A stretch of 64,000 nucleotides of DNA from Phlebotomus papatasi (lineage: Eukaryota; Arthropoda; Insecta; Diptera; Psychodidae), in contig NC_077222.1 in NCBI RefSeq assembly GCF_024763615.1, forward strand, positions 4,836,001 to 4,900,000, written 5' to 3'. Both the position numbers and the translations under genes were made by a program. Positions 1 through 11,771 of the stretch are shown here, in pieces (the first letter of the stretch is position 1; each line of letters starts with the position of its first letter). The notes under the pieces were generated by a model, which made no database searches, had not been told where the DNA came from, and saw nothing but the letters and a program-made list of their open reading frames with translations.

Positions 1-2200
1 ATCTCTATTTCACTTAATTGTCATTATTTTGTGTAAATGTAATTTAAATGTATAAAATAATAAAACATTCATAATTAAATTTTTAAGTAATATAATAGAG
101 GAAAAATAAATTGAGGGTTGTCCATTTTTCAAAAAAGAAAATGACTAAAGCAAACAGTAATTTAACACAAATTTATATAGCTAATACATGGTCACTGTTT
201 TTAACAATTTAAAAAAAAAATTATAATAATGAAAGGGAAGTTTTTTCGAAAAATATTCAATAAATTTGATTTTTCGAAGGAACATTGGGAGAAAATATGA
301 AAGAAAATTGGAAAATATTAATGTGAGTGTGATTGTAATTAATTTTTAATCGGTCCAATTAAAAAAAAGATTAAAAAATAACAAAATTTTTAATAATTTC
401 TGGTCAACCCACCTCCAAAACCAACAATATATAAATATAAATATATTTAAAAAAAGAAAAGCACTTAATATTAACGTGACTAATTTAGTTAATTTTTTAC
501 ATGGATATATTATTTTATAATAAATAATAATAATAGGCAAAAAAAACGGAGGATAAACACAGAATTTAAATAAAATTTAGCATATAGATTGATCAGCTGT
601 GGAAAATAGAGCAAGAAAATTTTCTTTTGTACCAACAAAATAATAGAAGATACATTAAAAAGAATTTTTGTATTAGGACTTTAAGACATGGGGTGGGTGT
701 GAGAAACATTTTGGGGACAACAGGAAGATGCAAAATAGAATTATTTTCTAGAATATCGTATTTAATTATTTCTATCATACACCAATTATACTATAAAAAA
801 ATATTTCAACAACAAAAAAAATGTAAAATTACTGGCGCGAGATACAACAAATAAAAATTTATGATTTTATAGTGAGACAAAAAAAAAGATGCTAAGATAA
901 TTATTTGTTAAATTAAATATTTCTTTCAATTTCTACCTTCAGCAGACTTTTGTCCCTTTTTGATCGGACCAAATGAGCGCGTATTGAGGGACAATTTTCC
1001 CTTTTGGGGAGGAAAAACCTCCCTACACGCTTCACAAAGTGAATGTGTTCTGTGAAATGGCATTAAATTGAACTTTAAAAGGGGAAAAAGAGAAGGATTG
1101 GAAAATGCTGCAAGTAAAATAGAAGAGGAAAATTGAATTTGCTCTTCACTCTCCCCAACATTTTCTTCTGTCTCAAGCACTGACATCAGCCTCCATTTGC
1201 CTTTTCCTCCAGCAAAAAAAAAAAAACAACAACACCCAGACTTCTCGCACCAACATAACTCATTTCACAATTGTTGCTCTGGTACTCTCAATGTTTGTCT
1301 TGAAGCATTCCCACCTCACGGAAAAAAACAACACCCCTCCCGTTGGGCATTTTCTTATGGAATTTTACACCCCCAAAAGTCGCGATGGGTGAGAAAGTTC
1401 CTCCTAAAGGAATTCTTTGTCTTTACGACTTTCTTTTTCACTCATTTCACTCTCTCCCGAATTGTTTCTATTTTTTTTAGACTCATCGGAACGATAATGA
1501 AAATACCGTGGACATAAATCTTCCACCCTCTACGAGATAAATGGGAGAAAATGCATGGAAAGCAGAAGCATACAATGGTGACATTTAATTCAAAAACGTA
1601 AGTACAGGATTGAAGAACACGCTAAAGTTAAGACGTTCAAGCTATGCGAAGTAGAGGAAATTATATATCAGAATTTTAGAGATTTTCAGCATTACCTAAT
1701 TCAAAGGTAGTTTAACTTAGTCGACATGTTTGTAAACAGTGTATGAGAGATAAAGAAACGTTTAGGTAGAACCTCATATAGCTCTTTCCCAATAATGCAT
1801 ATCTGCAAAATAATATAACTTTTGTATAATCTACAATGCAGATTTTTCTTAAATGAAAAATCTTCAGGTCCAAGATGTCCTTAATAACAATATGGGATAA
1901 TATTATTAATATTATTAGTATTAATATTAATAGTATTTTAAAATGTTCGACGTAACCACCTTTGATATGAACTATACCCTAGGGTTTCCTAATGAACGCA
2001 TCACTTGCTGCACGAACGTGAAAATACTAGGCCATTCACGACGAAGGACTATCTGCAGCTCGTAAACAAAAACAAACGTTGTTTTATAGCCAAAATATTT
2101 TGGAGCAATTTCTGCACAATCACAGAGTTTTTCAGGATAATTCACGGAAATCCATACCATAAAAAATTATGGTCTTTGATTTCCGAGGATCTCAGTGGCA
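1..2200. other. No gene seen; AT-rich DNA
   Basis: Only short low-complexity frames occur. There is a CT-rich stretch at 1100-1500 and an AT palindromic tract at 1895-1940 (TAATATTATTAATATTATTA). No exon-like segment was recognised. Confidence 0.6.
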
Positions 2201-2204
2201 CAAT

Positions 2205-2330
2205 AAGTAAGACCGTTGGGTTTTGGGCGGATGAGATCTCTGACTCAACTGTCACAGTTGTGAGTTCGAGTCCCGCCCGGTGCAATACAACACAACTGAC
2301 TGTTCAGAAAAAGATATTTTAAATATATAT
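2205..2330 (+). mobile_element. tRNA-derived SINE-like sequence
   Basis: A Pol III B-box-like AGTTCGAGTCC (2263-2273) sits after a TGGGTTTTGGGCGG box-A-like stretch and an anticodon-stem-like AACTGTCACAGTT. The copy ends in an AT-rich tail (TTTTAAATATATATTTTATTT). The exact 5' end is unclear. Confidence 0.35.
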
Positions 2331-2522
2331 TTTATTTTAATTATATATATAATTAATTATTAATTATTAATTATATATATTTTAATAAAAACGCATTTCC
2401 TGTGCGCAAAAACTCCGGAAGCATGGAATAAGCATCCACAACGCGGGGAAGGCGCTCCTGGGTGAGTCTACAAACGGACATGCAGATTCTTCTAACACTG
2501 AATAGAACAACAGTAGCATATA

Positions 2523-3074
2523 AGGGAAGAGTACCGGCGATCGGCATTGTACCTCGGATCGTCATGTTGATACCGTATCGTAGCCCCCAAGTAAAATAAA
2601 TATTTAAAAAATAATAGCTATTTTTACCATTTAACTCTCATAGGAATGCACTGCATTACCTGAGATTTAATTTATAAAACCAATTTTCAATAAGACACCT
2701 TATTAAATTCGTGACGATCCGAGGTGCAGAGTGCAGGGTTGCAATTACGTCTATTTTTTATTACTTTATTGTAAATATTTAAAAATGAAATGCACAGATG
2801 TAGTTAAGTAAATAATTAATAAACTAATTAGCAAAAATAAAAATACCAAAAAGTATTATGGGCCTTATATATCGTCGGTTGCGTCTACCTCTGTCGTATC
2901 TGCATTTCTTTTGTGTCAGCATTTCACGCAAGACGGGACGTCTGTATTTTAGCTTGCACCAAATGCAGATACAAAACAAATCCAGATACGACAGAGGTAG
3001 ACGCAACCGACGATATATTTTCAACTAAATAGGGAGCATGTCTCTTAACATTCTGATATGTTGTGCTCTTCCCT
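2523..3074. mobile_element. TA-flanked MITE with central hairpin
   Basis: The ends are TA|AGGGAAGAGTACCGGCGATC and ATGTTGTGCTCTTCCCT|TA. The inner sequence includes two inverted copies of a GTACCTCGGATCGTCA-like motif (about 2550 and 2712) and a long hairpin at 2867-3018. The ends are related to the element at 8995-11647. Confidence 0.65.
2867..3018. repeat. Perfect ~35-bp inverted repeat (foldback)
   Basis: The left arm 2868-2902 and right arm 2983-3017 are perfect reverse complements over about 35 bp. Both arms contain CGTCGGTTGCGTCTACCTCT, with about 80 bp of loop between them. Perfect arms inside a diverged element suggest recent formation or conversion. Confidence 0.85.
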
Positions 3075-3281
3075 TAAACATGATTACATTGTAACAAATA
3101 TTCCGATACGATTAATAATAATAATAACTTCCGGTAAACATTCGAATATCCGAATTATCATATGATCTTTCCCTAAAGTAGACACGGTCATTTTGTTTAT
3201 TGACGAATTGTCCGATTGCAAAAATTTTCTCAACCGAGAAGACCACGTTCGGCAACTGGTCTCTAATATTCAAGCAACGTA

Positions 3282-3500
3282 AGGTAAAGTGTCCTCACTC
3301 GACCGGTGGGTCAATTTTTGAATGTTTGATGGTCAATTTCTATGAAATTGTCACTGATTCGTATTATTTATTTAATAATTGACCTATTAATGTTAGATCA
3401 TACGTTAAATATTATATGAAGTAATAGCAAATATAAATAAATTGAATAAATAATTCTACCGGTCGAGTCGAGGAACCGGTTGAGCGAGGGCACTTTATCT
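3282..3500. mobile_element. TA-flanked MITE, TIR AGGTAAAGTGTCC..CGACCGG
   Basis: The ends AGGTAAAGTGTCCTCACTCG and the complement of CGAGGGCACTTTATCT are inverted and TA-flanked. The element is 219 bp and non-coding. A second copy at 48868-49096 shares the interior (GTCACTGATTCGTATT, TTAATGTTAGATCATACG). Confidence 0.8.
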
Positions 3501-3597
3501 TAACTCCTTCGCTCTACTGACCGTAATTTTTATTTAAGCATTGGTAGAATGTCGTTCTTTTTAAAGATTCACATCGAGTTTCTTTTCCAATCTTATG

Positions 3598-3830
3598 CCC
3601 TAAACACACTTTCAACTTAAGCCGAGAGACGGCTTAACGTAATTACATAAATAAAAAATCAAAATAATTATCACATTACATTTCCATCTGTTTCTGACTA
3701 ATCCATCTCCCGGCTTAATCCAAGAAACGGTTTAGTAAGTGGAAAAGTGATGGGAATTTAGTCAAATCATTATTTGATTATTTCGGCACGTTAAGCCGTC
3801 TCTCGGCTTAAGGCGTAAGTGTGTCTAAGG
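3598..3830. mobile_element. MITE, TIR with TTAAGCCGAGAGACGGCTTA
   Basis: The arms CTAAACACACTT..TTAAGCCGAGAGACGGCTTA (left) and the complement ending TAAGTGTGTCTAAGG (right) make an inverted repeat of about 45 bp. The subterminal TAAGCCGAGAGACGGCTTA is itself a palindrome. Related copies lie at 19693-19817 and 52539-52575. Confidence 0.75.
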
Positions 3831-4834
3831 ATTAGTCTAATGGTTGTTCACGGACTCTTTGTCTGCAGCTATGACGTGGATTTCATTCCAAACACTTCTT
3901 TACTTTAAGAACGACGATTGGTGATAATCGTGATAATACATTGCTTTTAGATCTCCATGATTGCGTTTTATAGTACTGCTAGTTTTACTATATCAAGTTA
4001 TGTCTCGAAATACAAAGGTTATAATAAGATTTAAGGTTTGATAGGCTCTAATGTTAATTTCTTGAGCCTTTTCGGTGACATATTGTGCAATGATGCCGTA
4101 ATGTTTGAACTTTATTACTGATAATAATGGTTGAAAAAAATGTTCACAAATGCCAAATGCTTTTATTGACTTGTAACCAATAAAATAAACTATCATTATG
4201 CAAAACATGAATATGCTGTAAAGAGAGGCTTTAAAGTAATAACGATCTGAATTTAGTTGCAGATTAGTTGTCTCACCTTGTATAATAATATGAACATACT
4301 AAGGAATAAAACCCCTTAAATCTTTTATAGAGAAGGGTGGCGTAGTTACACTATAGAAAATACACTATTTTGGGATAATAAATATTTAGGAATTATGCTT
4401 TAAATTTTAGAGTAGCCAATACCGAAAGGAAACTAAAGGAACATAGTTTCAGTGACAAAAAAGCTTAGCTAGGTTAAAGTGGTCTACCCTACTCTAGACG
4501 ATAAGGGCTATATTTTCTATATAAATATTTTTTCTCTAAAAAATTATGTTACTAATATAGATTGATTTTCTAGTTTCTATTGGGCTCTCTAAAACAGATT
4601 TCAGACTAGAGGTGAAGTTCAATTCTCGAAATTCTAATTATTAACAAAAAAAGCAATTAACTTATATTTCAATCTCAATTTCCTCACAAAACTTGTCTAA
4701 TATGAAATTGGAGGAGTTAAGCTATTTAGAGCCAAAGACCGTATAAAAATATGAATAAGATCATTAGATATTTATTTTTATAGAACTGTGAACCACGGAT
4801 ACAATTTTCTTTATAACTCTAAACCTAGCGCAAT

Positions 4835-5045
4835 GTTCCAAAGAGACTCAGGTTGATTCCCAAGAATATTTATCCTGTAAAATTTAGGAATAAAGCATTA
4901 GGTAAAGGAAATTTATCCAAAGGATCTCTAAGCAATTATCTTAAACCCTCAACGTGTGACAGTTTGGAACAATTCTTTACTACAAAATTTTACAGACTAA
5001 ATATTCTCAAGGATTAGCCTGAGTCTATTTAAGCCCTAGAAAGCC
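4835..5045. mobile_element. MITE, TIR with TAAATAGACTCAGGCT
   Basis: The left arm GAGACTCAGGTTGATTCCCA then AGAATATTTATCCTG and the right arm CAGACTAAATATTCTCAAGG then ATTAGCCTGAGTCTATTTAA are inverted. A sister copy lies at 52575-52790. Confidence 0.65.
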
Positions 5046-5049
5046 TTTC

Positions 5050-6150
5050 TAGAAATTCATAAAGAGAACTCCATGAGGCAGCAGCAAAGAGGTGCAATGA
5101 GCTTCAAGAAAAGTTCAACGTCACCCCAAAAGATCGCAAATGTTACACCTACATTTTAATTTACAAGTAATGATCGTAACTAAACAAAAATCAATAAAAA
5201 CTATACTTTATTGTCTTTGAAATCGCGCGTACTTTCTCTTAATTTCATTCTGGTTTTCTCTAAATTAAGTATTATCGCTTACGATTCCTGCTTAGCAAAA
5301 CTATTTATTATGATGTTGTAATGTTTTACGCAGACTAAAAAATTTTATAGAATCAGTAATTCAGTAACTGATTATGACGGAAACACCTCAATCAGACTTC
5401 TATGATAAATGAGAAAATACAAAAAAGGGTTAATTCAATATTTTTCCGCCCCATAAGTTGCTAGAACTCAGTGAGATTTTTGAGGTCCTTAAAGTATTTT
5501 TTTCTAAGGCAGAAGAAAAAAACTAGTGGGGAGTGAATAGAGTTAAACAAAAAATATGTTCACCCTCCAGACATTTTGGAGTGCTAGTGGAGAAAATGTG
5601 AAGGAGGAGAATGAAGCAGGCAAATTGGAATTTATATGGATCATCAAATACTTTCTCTGGGTGCTTTTTTTCTCACACCCACCCACTTCCTTCTATCACC
5701 CACTTTTTGTCCATCATTCTCTTACATTTTTTTCCTTCCATGCGTCGGATGGTGCTCTTAGTGCGGGTAAAAAAGAGCCACCCATACCACTATTTTCTGG
5801 CCAGGAAAAGTATGGTGGAAGAAGCGTAGGTAGAGTGACTTTGCAACAAATGGATTCCTTATATTCCGAATATACGTTCACTGTTCTTTTTTTTTTGCCA
5901 CAAAACGTCTTCATACATAAATTACAATACAAAAATGCTTAGTGCACGAGAAGAAAGTAAATCACGAGGGTTGAAATGCAATTTTCATTTTTGTTGCCCA
6001 AACATTTTTCTATATATTTTCCACGGAAGGGGCTTTCTTTAAGCAAAGCTTCGAAAACTTTAAGATAGTGGCAGAAACAGCTCTTTATAGAAAACTTCTC
6101 AAGAGTTCAAGAAAAAGTGTTTTGTATCAGAATTGCATCTTTGTCACATT
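5050..6150. other. No gene seen
   Basis: Anonymous DNA. A 128-codon frame at 5556-5942 has alternating Phe/His/Ser-rich stretches and overlaps frames of similar length on both strands, so it is treated as chance. Confidence 0.5.
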
Positions 6151-6153
6151 GTA

Positions 6154-7536
6154 GGGTAAGGGCTCATAATTTTGACCAGTCTGCATATAAGCATCGATGT
6201 TCCAAGTTTTAAGTGCAATATTTTCAATACTAATCGATTTTTTTTTATACTCGCTTTTCAGAAGGGTTGTTTAGAAACTTAGCAAGCTATTTATCGTCTT
6301 ATTTTTACTAAAATTAGTTTTAATACGTTTAAAAATGAATTGATATGTAGAGGTGAATTGGACTCTTATTTTGGACAACTTGTTTATTAATTTGGACAAC
6401 TTGGCTGTAAATTTGGACAGCTAATTCGCCTCAACAGGATGCCCATTGTTCTGCATTTCATGAACCAATCTTACCAAGTCCTCTTTCTGTTCATGTAAGA
6501 CAAATGTAGAATGTCACAAGAAGCCCGAAAACTTTCCATATCATTCATTAAAGTGAGTTGACTTCGGTACTCCCAATACGCTCGGATTCGCGTATTCCTT
6601 GACCTTTCCGGGAGCCTTTCAAGGCTTTTCTCACTACATCTCTTTCGTTGAGACGATGCTCCTTTGTTTCTCCAGACATTTATACAACCTAGTCATCACA
6701 AAACCTAAAACTTCACGAAATTTCGTGAGAAAAACACCTGTCCAAAATAAGGATTACTACACTTCACTGGTAAATGTCTTAAAAAATTTCCCATTTTTCA
6801 CACGAAAAATCTAATTCACAAGACAAATCTCACTTCAGGTCAAATGTACAAATCACCGTTAATGTGAATCAACACAATATTCAATGAATATTGAATAATA
6901 TCACTCAAAAAAACCGAAGAAACATTGTTAGTACTTCACCACAGCTAAATAAGACTGAAGTAAACACGAAGTTCTGTCATAATTCTCGTAAGCAATTGCT
7001 CACACTGAATTTTCAACAAAGCAATTTCAACTCAAATCATATTCAAAATTTAACGTATTTTGTGTTAAAGTCTTCCAAAAAGAACAAGTACACACAGAAA
7101 AATTTTGACTCTAAATTTAAGAATATATAAGATCCTGGGAACTTAAATTGGACGTGAATCCCCGAGGCGTTTAAGTTTAGAAGCTCTGAGCGAAAGAAAT
7201 GAGCTAGAATCCCTAGCTCTTTCAAATTAAGAGATCGGGAACTTAAGTTCAGCATTAGCTGGAAAATGAAAAATGTCTACAGAATTGCAACTAAAACTAA
7301 ATGATCAAAGGATTTAGAATTAGGGCATTGGCATTCATTCGATGGGATTTGAAATTAAATTCCTGGGTGTTTCTGTTTAAGAATTTTCCATTTTTCTGTG
7401 TGTATTTAGATAGAATTCATTAATCCTCAAATATTGGAATAAAAATCCATAATTTTAATCAATTTATTTTTAGTGTCCAATTTTATCCTCAAAGTGTCCA
7501 AAATAAGAAACTGTCCAAAATTATGAGCCCTTCCCC
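6154..7536. mobile_element. 1.4-kb TA-flanked element, TIR GGGTAAGGGCTCATAATTTTG
   Basis: TA-flanked inverted ends are GGGTAAGGGCTCATAATTTT (left) and the complement of AAATTATGAGCCCTTCCCC (right). Short TTTGGACA motifs recur near both ends (6369-6420 and 7480-7520). The minus strand encodes a remnant helix-turn-helix frame. It is a deletion derivative of a larger DNA transposon; a second copy begins at 20756. Confidence 0.8.
6548..6679 (-). pseudogene. Transposase N-terminal remnant (Psq-like HTH), copy 1
   Basis: The minus-strand ATG at 6679 opens a 43-codon frame reading MSGETKEHRLNERDVVRKAL, then KGSRKGQGIRESE. It is nearly identical to the longer frame in the 20.8-kb copy and is terminated by a stop. 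The pattern of basic residues with a helix, turn and helix resembles the Psq-type DNA-binding domain of pogo/Jerky-like transposases. This is a visual match only. Confidence 0.4.
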
Positions 7537-7539
7537 TAT

Positions 7540-8990
7540 ACATCTTATAAAAAACAATCTTTAGTAAAAAAAAAAAATTCACGAATTTTTCGGGCTGAAC
7601 GAGGAAAATGAAAATCTACCCAAAGCTCCGATTTCTCATCGACGACGCATTGGAAAATGTTGACATAGGAAAAATAAAAGAGAGAGAGAGAGACGTTCGA
7701 GACGAAATCCGGAGGACCATGAGAGGAAGTGAATTGAGAGTGGAATTAAGAAATTCCAGAAATTCTAAAAGTTTCGCGTACGAAAATTGCTTTTCAATCC
7801 CCCCCAAAAACTCCCACACTGCTTTTTTTCTCTGTGTCTCTTCAGTCAGAATTTTGGGGGGGAAAGCCGAAGGGAAAATTCAGCAACACTAAACAATAGT
7901 AAGAGCACAATATATATAAAAATTTAACACCCCATCGAGAGTTATTCAATTCATCCGGAAATCACTCATTCTATTCCGTGACAGGCAGAAAAAAAAGGCA
8001 TCCCACCACCCAGAAAACCTTCAAAAAAAATATATATATGCACGCGCGAGTTTTCACCAGAGGGAAAATTTTGTGCCGAGAGAAGCACAATTTATGCCAT
8101 GGGAATTTTAAATTTAAACTCGTTCAACATTTACAACATTTTTCGATTAACAATCCTTCAAAAAGCGATCAAAGTCAAATCAAATGTTTTATTATTATTT
8201 ATTGTTGGTGGCTAAAATTGCACTCCATCGACTAACTTTTACCCACCCACCACACATCCCTGTGTATGCATTTGATTGAGCTTGATGGAAAATAATTCAG
8301 AGAAACGCCTCTCTCTCTCCTGAATCAAGCACGAATAACGAAAAAAAAGCACACGACTGAGGGTGGTATAAAAAAAATAGCAGGTGAATTTATTTACTGT
8401 ACAATTTCCCCTCGTTTTTTTTTCTCTGCCCTCTATCATGCCTGCATACTTATATTTATCCGTAGAATATTCTATCGTTGTTTTTTTGTGTTTTGATATT
8501 ATGATTTTATTCTGAATGTGTTACATTGAAAATTTCATCCTCGTAGGAACTTTCGATCAAACTGTCCAACTTTTTGAAGGGGCTTGTATTTCTATGTTAT
8601 TTTTACCATCAGACCTTTTGCCCCTTGTAATATCAGGGAAAGAGACAAAAGTCAGAATTATATTGAATATCAATTCACATTTTCATTTTTACACACGTGG
8701 AAAAACAAAAATTTTTCACGTGGTCTGAAAACATTGCCTTGAATTGCGTTATGCTAATACATTTTTTTTACATTTACTGTCAAAACTTTTGAACCGAAGT
8801 ATATCGTAATACGAAATGACCCATTTTGAATAAATTAACGAAGGCACTAAGCATACTAAGCAAACCATAAGATTTTGGTAATTAATCTGTACCATGTATT
8901 GATCTATCGATTACATAACAATTTGTAATCAGAAATTGCAAATCAAACCGACAGTACATTTTTCTATTCCGTATTATGTTTACTTTAATA
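7540..8990. other. No gene seen; short GA microsatellite
   Basis: An AGAGAGAGAGAGAGA run sits at about 7678-7692. The remainder is AT-rich with CT tracts and no recognisable coding or repeat family. Confidence 0.5.
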
Positions 8991-9470
8991 AATAAGGGAA
9001 GTGTACCACGAATCGGAATGTTAAGAGACATGCCTCATATTTAGGTGAAAATACGAGCCCTCCAAAACACTATTTGGTAGTTTTTCATATGCCAATTGAT
9101 ACATTAGTGAGCCATTTAACTATTCCGTGTATTTACACTTTTGCTATTTATGGAAATTAATAATAATATATTGTACAGTCTGTTAAGTAAGAGCGTGACC
9201 AGTCTAACGAATTTAAAAAATGGCTTTCTTTTATTCTAAAGTGCATCGATATGTTGTACTCCTTGAGGACCACGACGCGTTACTACTAATACATAATGGA
9301 TCCAATTATAATCGTGATTAACAATAGGCTGGCTTTTCGGAAACACTTTTTCTACAAAATTTACTACATTTTTCATTCAGGACCTCGAAACCAGACGAAT
9401 TCGTCCTGCCAGGTCCTTGAAAGCGTGAATTGTATTTCCCTCAATCTTATGCTTAATATATAACCACATA

Positions 9471-9788
9471 CAGTAGACTCTTCGATATCCGGCTGACTGG
9501 GGGACAAAATGACATTTAGGTTTTTTGAATGATCAACGGTTTTTCTATTTTGTGCTGTGTGAATTTATTTTCTGTCTGACAAAGAAAAAGAGAATTTTCT
9601 TCATGGTGTGCTTATGTTTCATTTTTTATCACAATTATGTATTAAAAACTTCGATACAATGTTAATAATACTTTAATTCACTCTGGACAAACTTCATGTA
9701 TAGTGAAAATAATTTTGAATATATCAACCGCCAGTGTTTGGCAGCTGTCACCCGGATATCGAAGTGCTGGATATCGAAGAGTCTACTG
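9471..9788. mobile_element. MITE, TIR CAGTAGACTCTTCGATATCCG
   Basis: Both ends carry near-identical inverted repeats: CAGTAGACTCTTCGATATCC at left and its complement ending GAGTCTACTG at right. The element is flanked by TA on both sides. It is 318 bp with no coding capacity. CAGT ends plus TA duplication fit pogo/Tigger-like Tc1/mariner MITEs. Sister elements share the first 10-12 bases at 45783, 55533 and 63188. Confidence 0.8.
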
Positions 9789-9920
9789 TATTTTTAATGA
9801 AACTTTAATTTGGCGTCTAAAAAAGCCAATCTTATTGTGGACACGCTTTAAGGGTGATTGTGCGTTTGTTCAAAAATGTCATTTAGTTCATTTTCTGGTT
9901 TTATGATTTTTTCTCAATTA

Positions 9921-10826
9921 GGGCAGAGTAAGTACTTTTCGCCACCTTAAGGGTTGACACCCTTTTAATTCTTACACTTTTTGTCAAAATAAAATGAAAT
10001 TTTGTGTACAAGTGCTTTAAAGCATTGTCTATCTATTGAACCAGGAGACTTTCCGGGAACTTTTGAGTATGTGGTTGAAAAAGTACATTTCCTGCAACAA
10101 TACATGTTTCAGTACTTTTCGCCACCTCGTAAACACTTTTTCGCCACTGTGTAAGCACTTTTTCGCCACTTGTTTTCAATTGATTTTTAAGAAACAGCTG
10201 CTTTCGAAAACCCCCAAAAGTACACGGCACAGTACTTTTCTTATTTAACACCGATATTGACAATTATTAGAGTATTTCGAATGATTTTTTGCACATTTTT
10301 TATTTGCGACAAAAATCAATTGAAAATTACGCCTGTTTCAACTAAATTCCGCGAGGAGCGCCACTTGTAAAATGCTTGGAAAAAATAAGTGGCGAAAAGT
10401 GCTTACAAAACCGAAAAAATAAGCCCTATTTCACCACATCCGTATTTCTTTATTTTTTGGAAAACATTATTAAAAAATGATATTAGAACAAAGCTTAGTT
10501 AATAACGGATTGACTTTCAGTGAAAAAATATGGAATACTGTACTGAAAAAACATAAAATATTGCAAGACAATTTGTCTGAGCGTTGACAAGTTTATTAAG
10601 AACTCCACATTTTTTTGGTGACTGTTCACAATGTCGACAAATTCTTTAATTAACTTGCAAATAATCTAGTCGGTGGAGCATCTGATATGGTGTTCTGATT
10701 CATTTGGCTAGAGGTCACGAAATAACACTCATTTCGTAGTTCCACGAACTCATAATTTTCTTAAAAAGCGATTTTAATTTAGGTGGCGAAAAAGGGCTTA
10801 CTGGCGAAAAAGTACAGACTCTACCC
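9921..10826. mobile_element. MITE with reiterated AGTACTTTTCGCCAC motifs
   Basis: TA-flanked ends GGGCAGAGTAAGTACTTTTC (9921) and GCGAAAAAGTACAGACTCTACCC (ending 10826) form the terminal inverted repeat. The motif CTTTTTCGCCAC or CTTTTCGCCAC occurs at about 9934, 10115, 10135 and 10157 on the plus strand, and inverted at about 10390, 10781 and 10802. No coding capacity was seen. It interrupts the Tc1-like pseudogene. Confidence 0.7.
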
Positions 10827-11269
10827 TATGCCTCAATATTTTAGGTTATGCTCAATTAGATGAGCTCGAATGGTTATATATAATGTTTCTACACCTTCTT
10901 GAATTAATTTTGTTGTTTTTTGTGGCAAATAAAAGATTGGATTCCGTTTAAACATGTTTACAATTTGTTTATGCATATCATGTGTCACTTAGCCTATTTG
11001 GCCACGTTCTGGCAAGTAATCGACATTTTTTAGCTCTTTAAATTGCTTAATTCAATTGGGAACGAACAATTTAAAGTCTTCGATAAATTTATCGGTCACT
11101 GCATGTGAAATGTTTGGTCCTGTGTGGGGTGAAAACTGAGAAAAAGCCTTCTAGAGCGACGTTTTTCATGCACTCATGACGGATAATGTATTTCTCAGGT
11201 TCGAATTTGACGTTAAATCAATATTATTTATGACGACAAAGCGTCTGGCTGCGTTTTTATGCGACTGGC

Positions 11270-11421
11270 TAATGACCAGGGCATAAAAACTTTTGTTTGT
11301 AAACATGTGTTCAAAATTTCCCATGAGAATGAGCGAGATGACTAGATCTAGATGTCACTCATTCTCATTGCAATGTCAAAAACGTGTTTACTAAATAAAA
11401 GTTATTGTGCGTTGGGCATAA
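11270..11421. mobile_element. Palindromic MITE, family C (GCACAATAACTTTTG)
   Basis: It is a copy of a roughly 150-bp near-palindromic element with ends TTATGCCCAACGCAC and TAATGACCAGCGCAC, then ACAATAACTTTTGTTT. Its core is AATGAGAGTGAGTGAGATCT plus the inverted CATCTCGCTCATTCTCATGG. Here the right end keeps GTTATTGTGCGTTGGGCATA, while the left end is mutated. Confidence 0.75.
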
Positions 11422-11771
11422 GATTCTGATATAGTGATTCAATAAATGAGATAAACAATAACAATTTTGTTAGAAACTCGACGAAAAAAATGATTCTACA
11501 GATTATGAACCAACATAATGCATTTAGCTAAAAACCATTGCTAAAATGCAGCGAATAATTTTCAAAAATACATTTTATTTTGGGGTTCCGATATGCGGGA
11601 CAACCTTCCGATTCTAGGTACACTGACGATCGCAGGCACATTTCCCTTATGTCTGTAGATTAATATATACCGGTAACATTTTATATATATAATATAAATA
11701 CTGAATATTCCAGTAGATTACTTAAGTTATAATTTTGGAATATTCAAACCTGCTCTAAATACTTCAGAAAT

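Larger units (their letters stand above)
9176..11114 (-). pseudogene. Decayed Tc1-like transposase split by two MITEs
   Basis: On the minus strand, 11114-10836 stays in one frame apart from two internal stops. It contains VTHDMHKQIVNMFKRNPI, then IQEGVETLYITIRAHL and IEHNLKY, matching the layout of the second helix-turn-helix of Tc1-like transposases (xPRxxRxIVRxVKKNP ... GVxVSxRTVRRxLxExGLK). An unrelated 906-bp MITE then occupies 9921-10826. Past it the same frame appears to resume with IEKKS and MTFLNKRTITLK, where Tc1 proteins have KKPLLS...RLxFAKxH. A second MITE occupies 9471-9788. The last segment, 9468-9176, ends in CAGTCTGTTAAGTAAGAGCG next to TA, a plausible Tc1 terminal repeat. Frameshifts and a large deletion remove most of the DDE domain. 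The matching outer TIR near 11.2 kb was not found. Confidence 0.55.
8995..11647. mobile_element. TA-flanked MITE (TIR AGGGAAGTGTACC) holding nested elements
   Basis: The left end TA|AGGGAAGTGTACC (8993) and right end GCACATTTCCCT|TA (11648) are inverted and flanked by TA. The own sequence (about 8995-9173 and 11422-11647) is split by a Tc1-like remnant, two MITEs inside that, and a MITE at 11270. A partly matching, uninterrupted copy lies at 29935-30300, and related ends bound 2523-3074. Confidence 0.6.

Noticed and set aside
2005..2322. 105-codon plus-strand frame
   Set aside because: Its last third runs through the tRNA-like SINE; no recognisable domain upstream.
5556..5942. 128-codon plus-strand frame
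   Set aside because: Overlapped by open frames on the same and opposite strand; His/Phe/Ser-rich pyrimidine tract; no recognisable domain.
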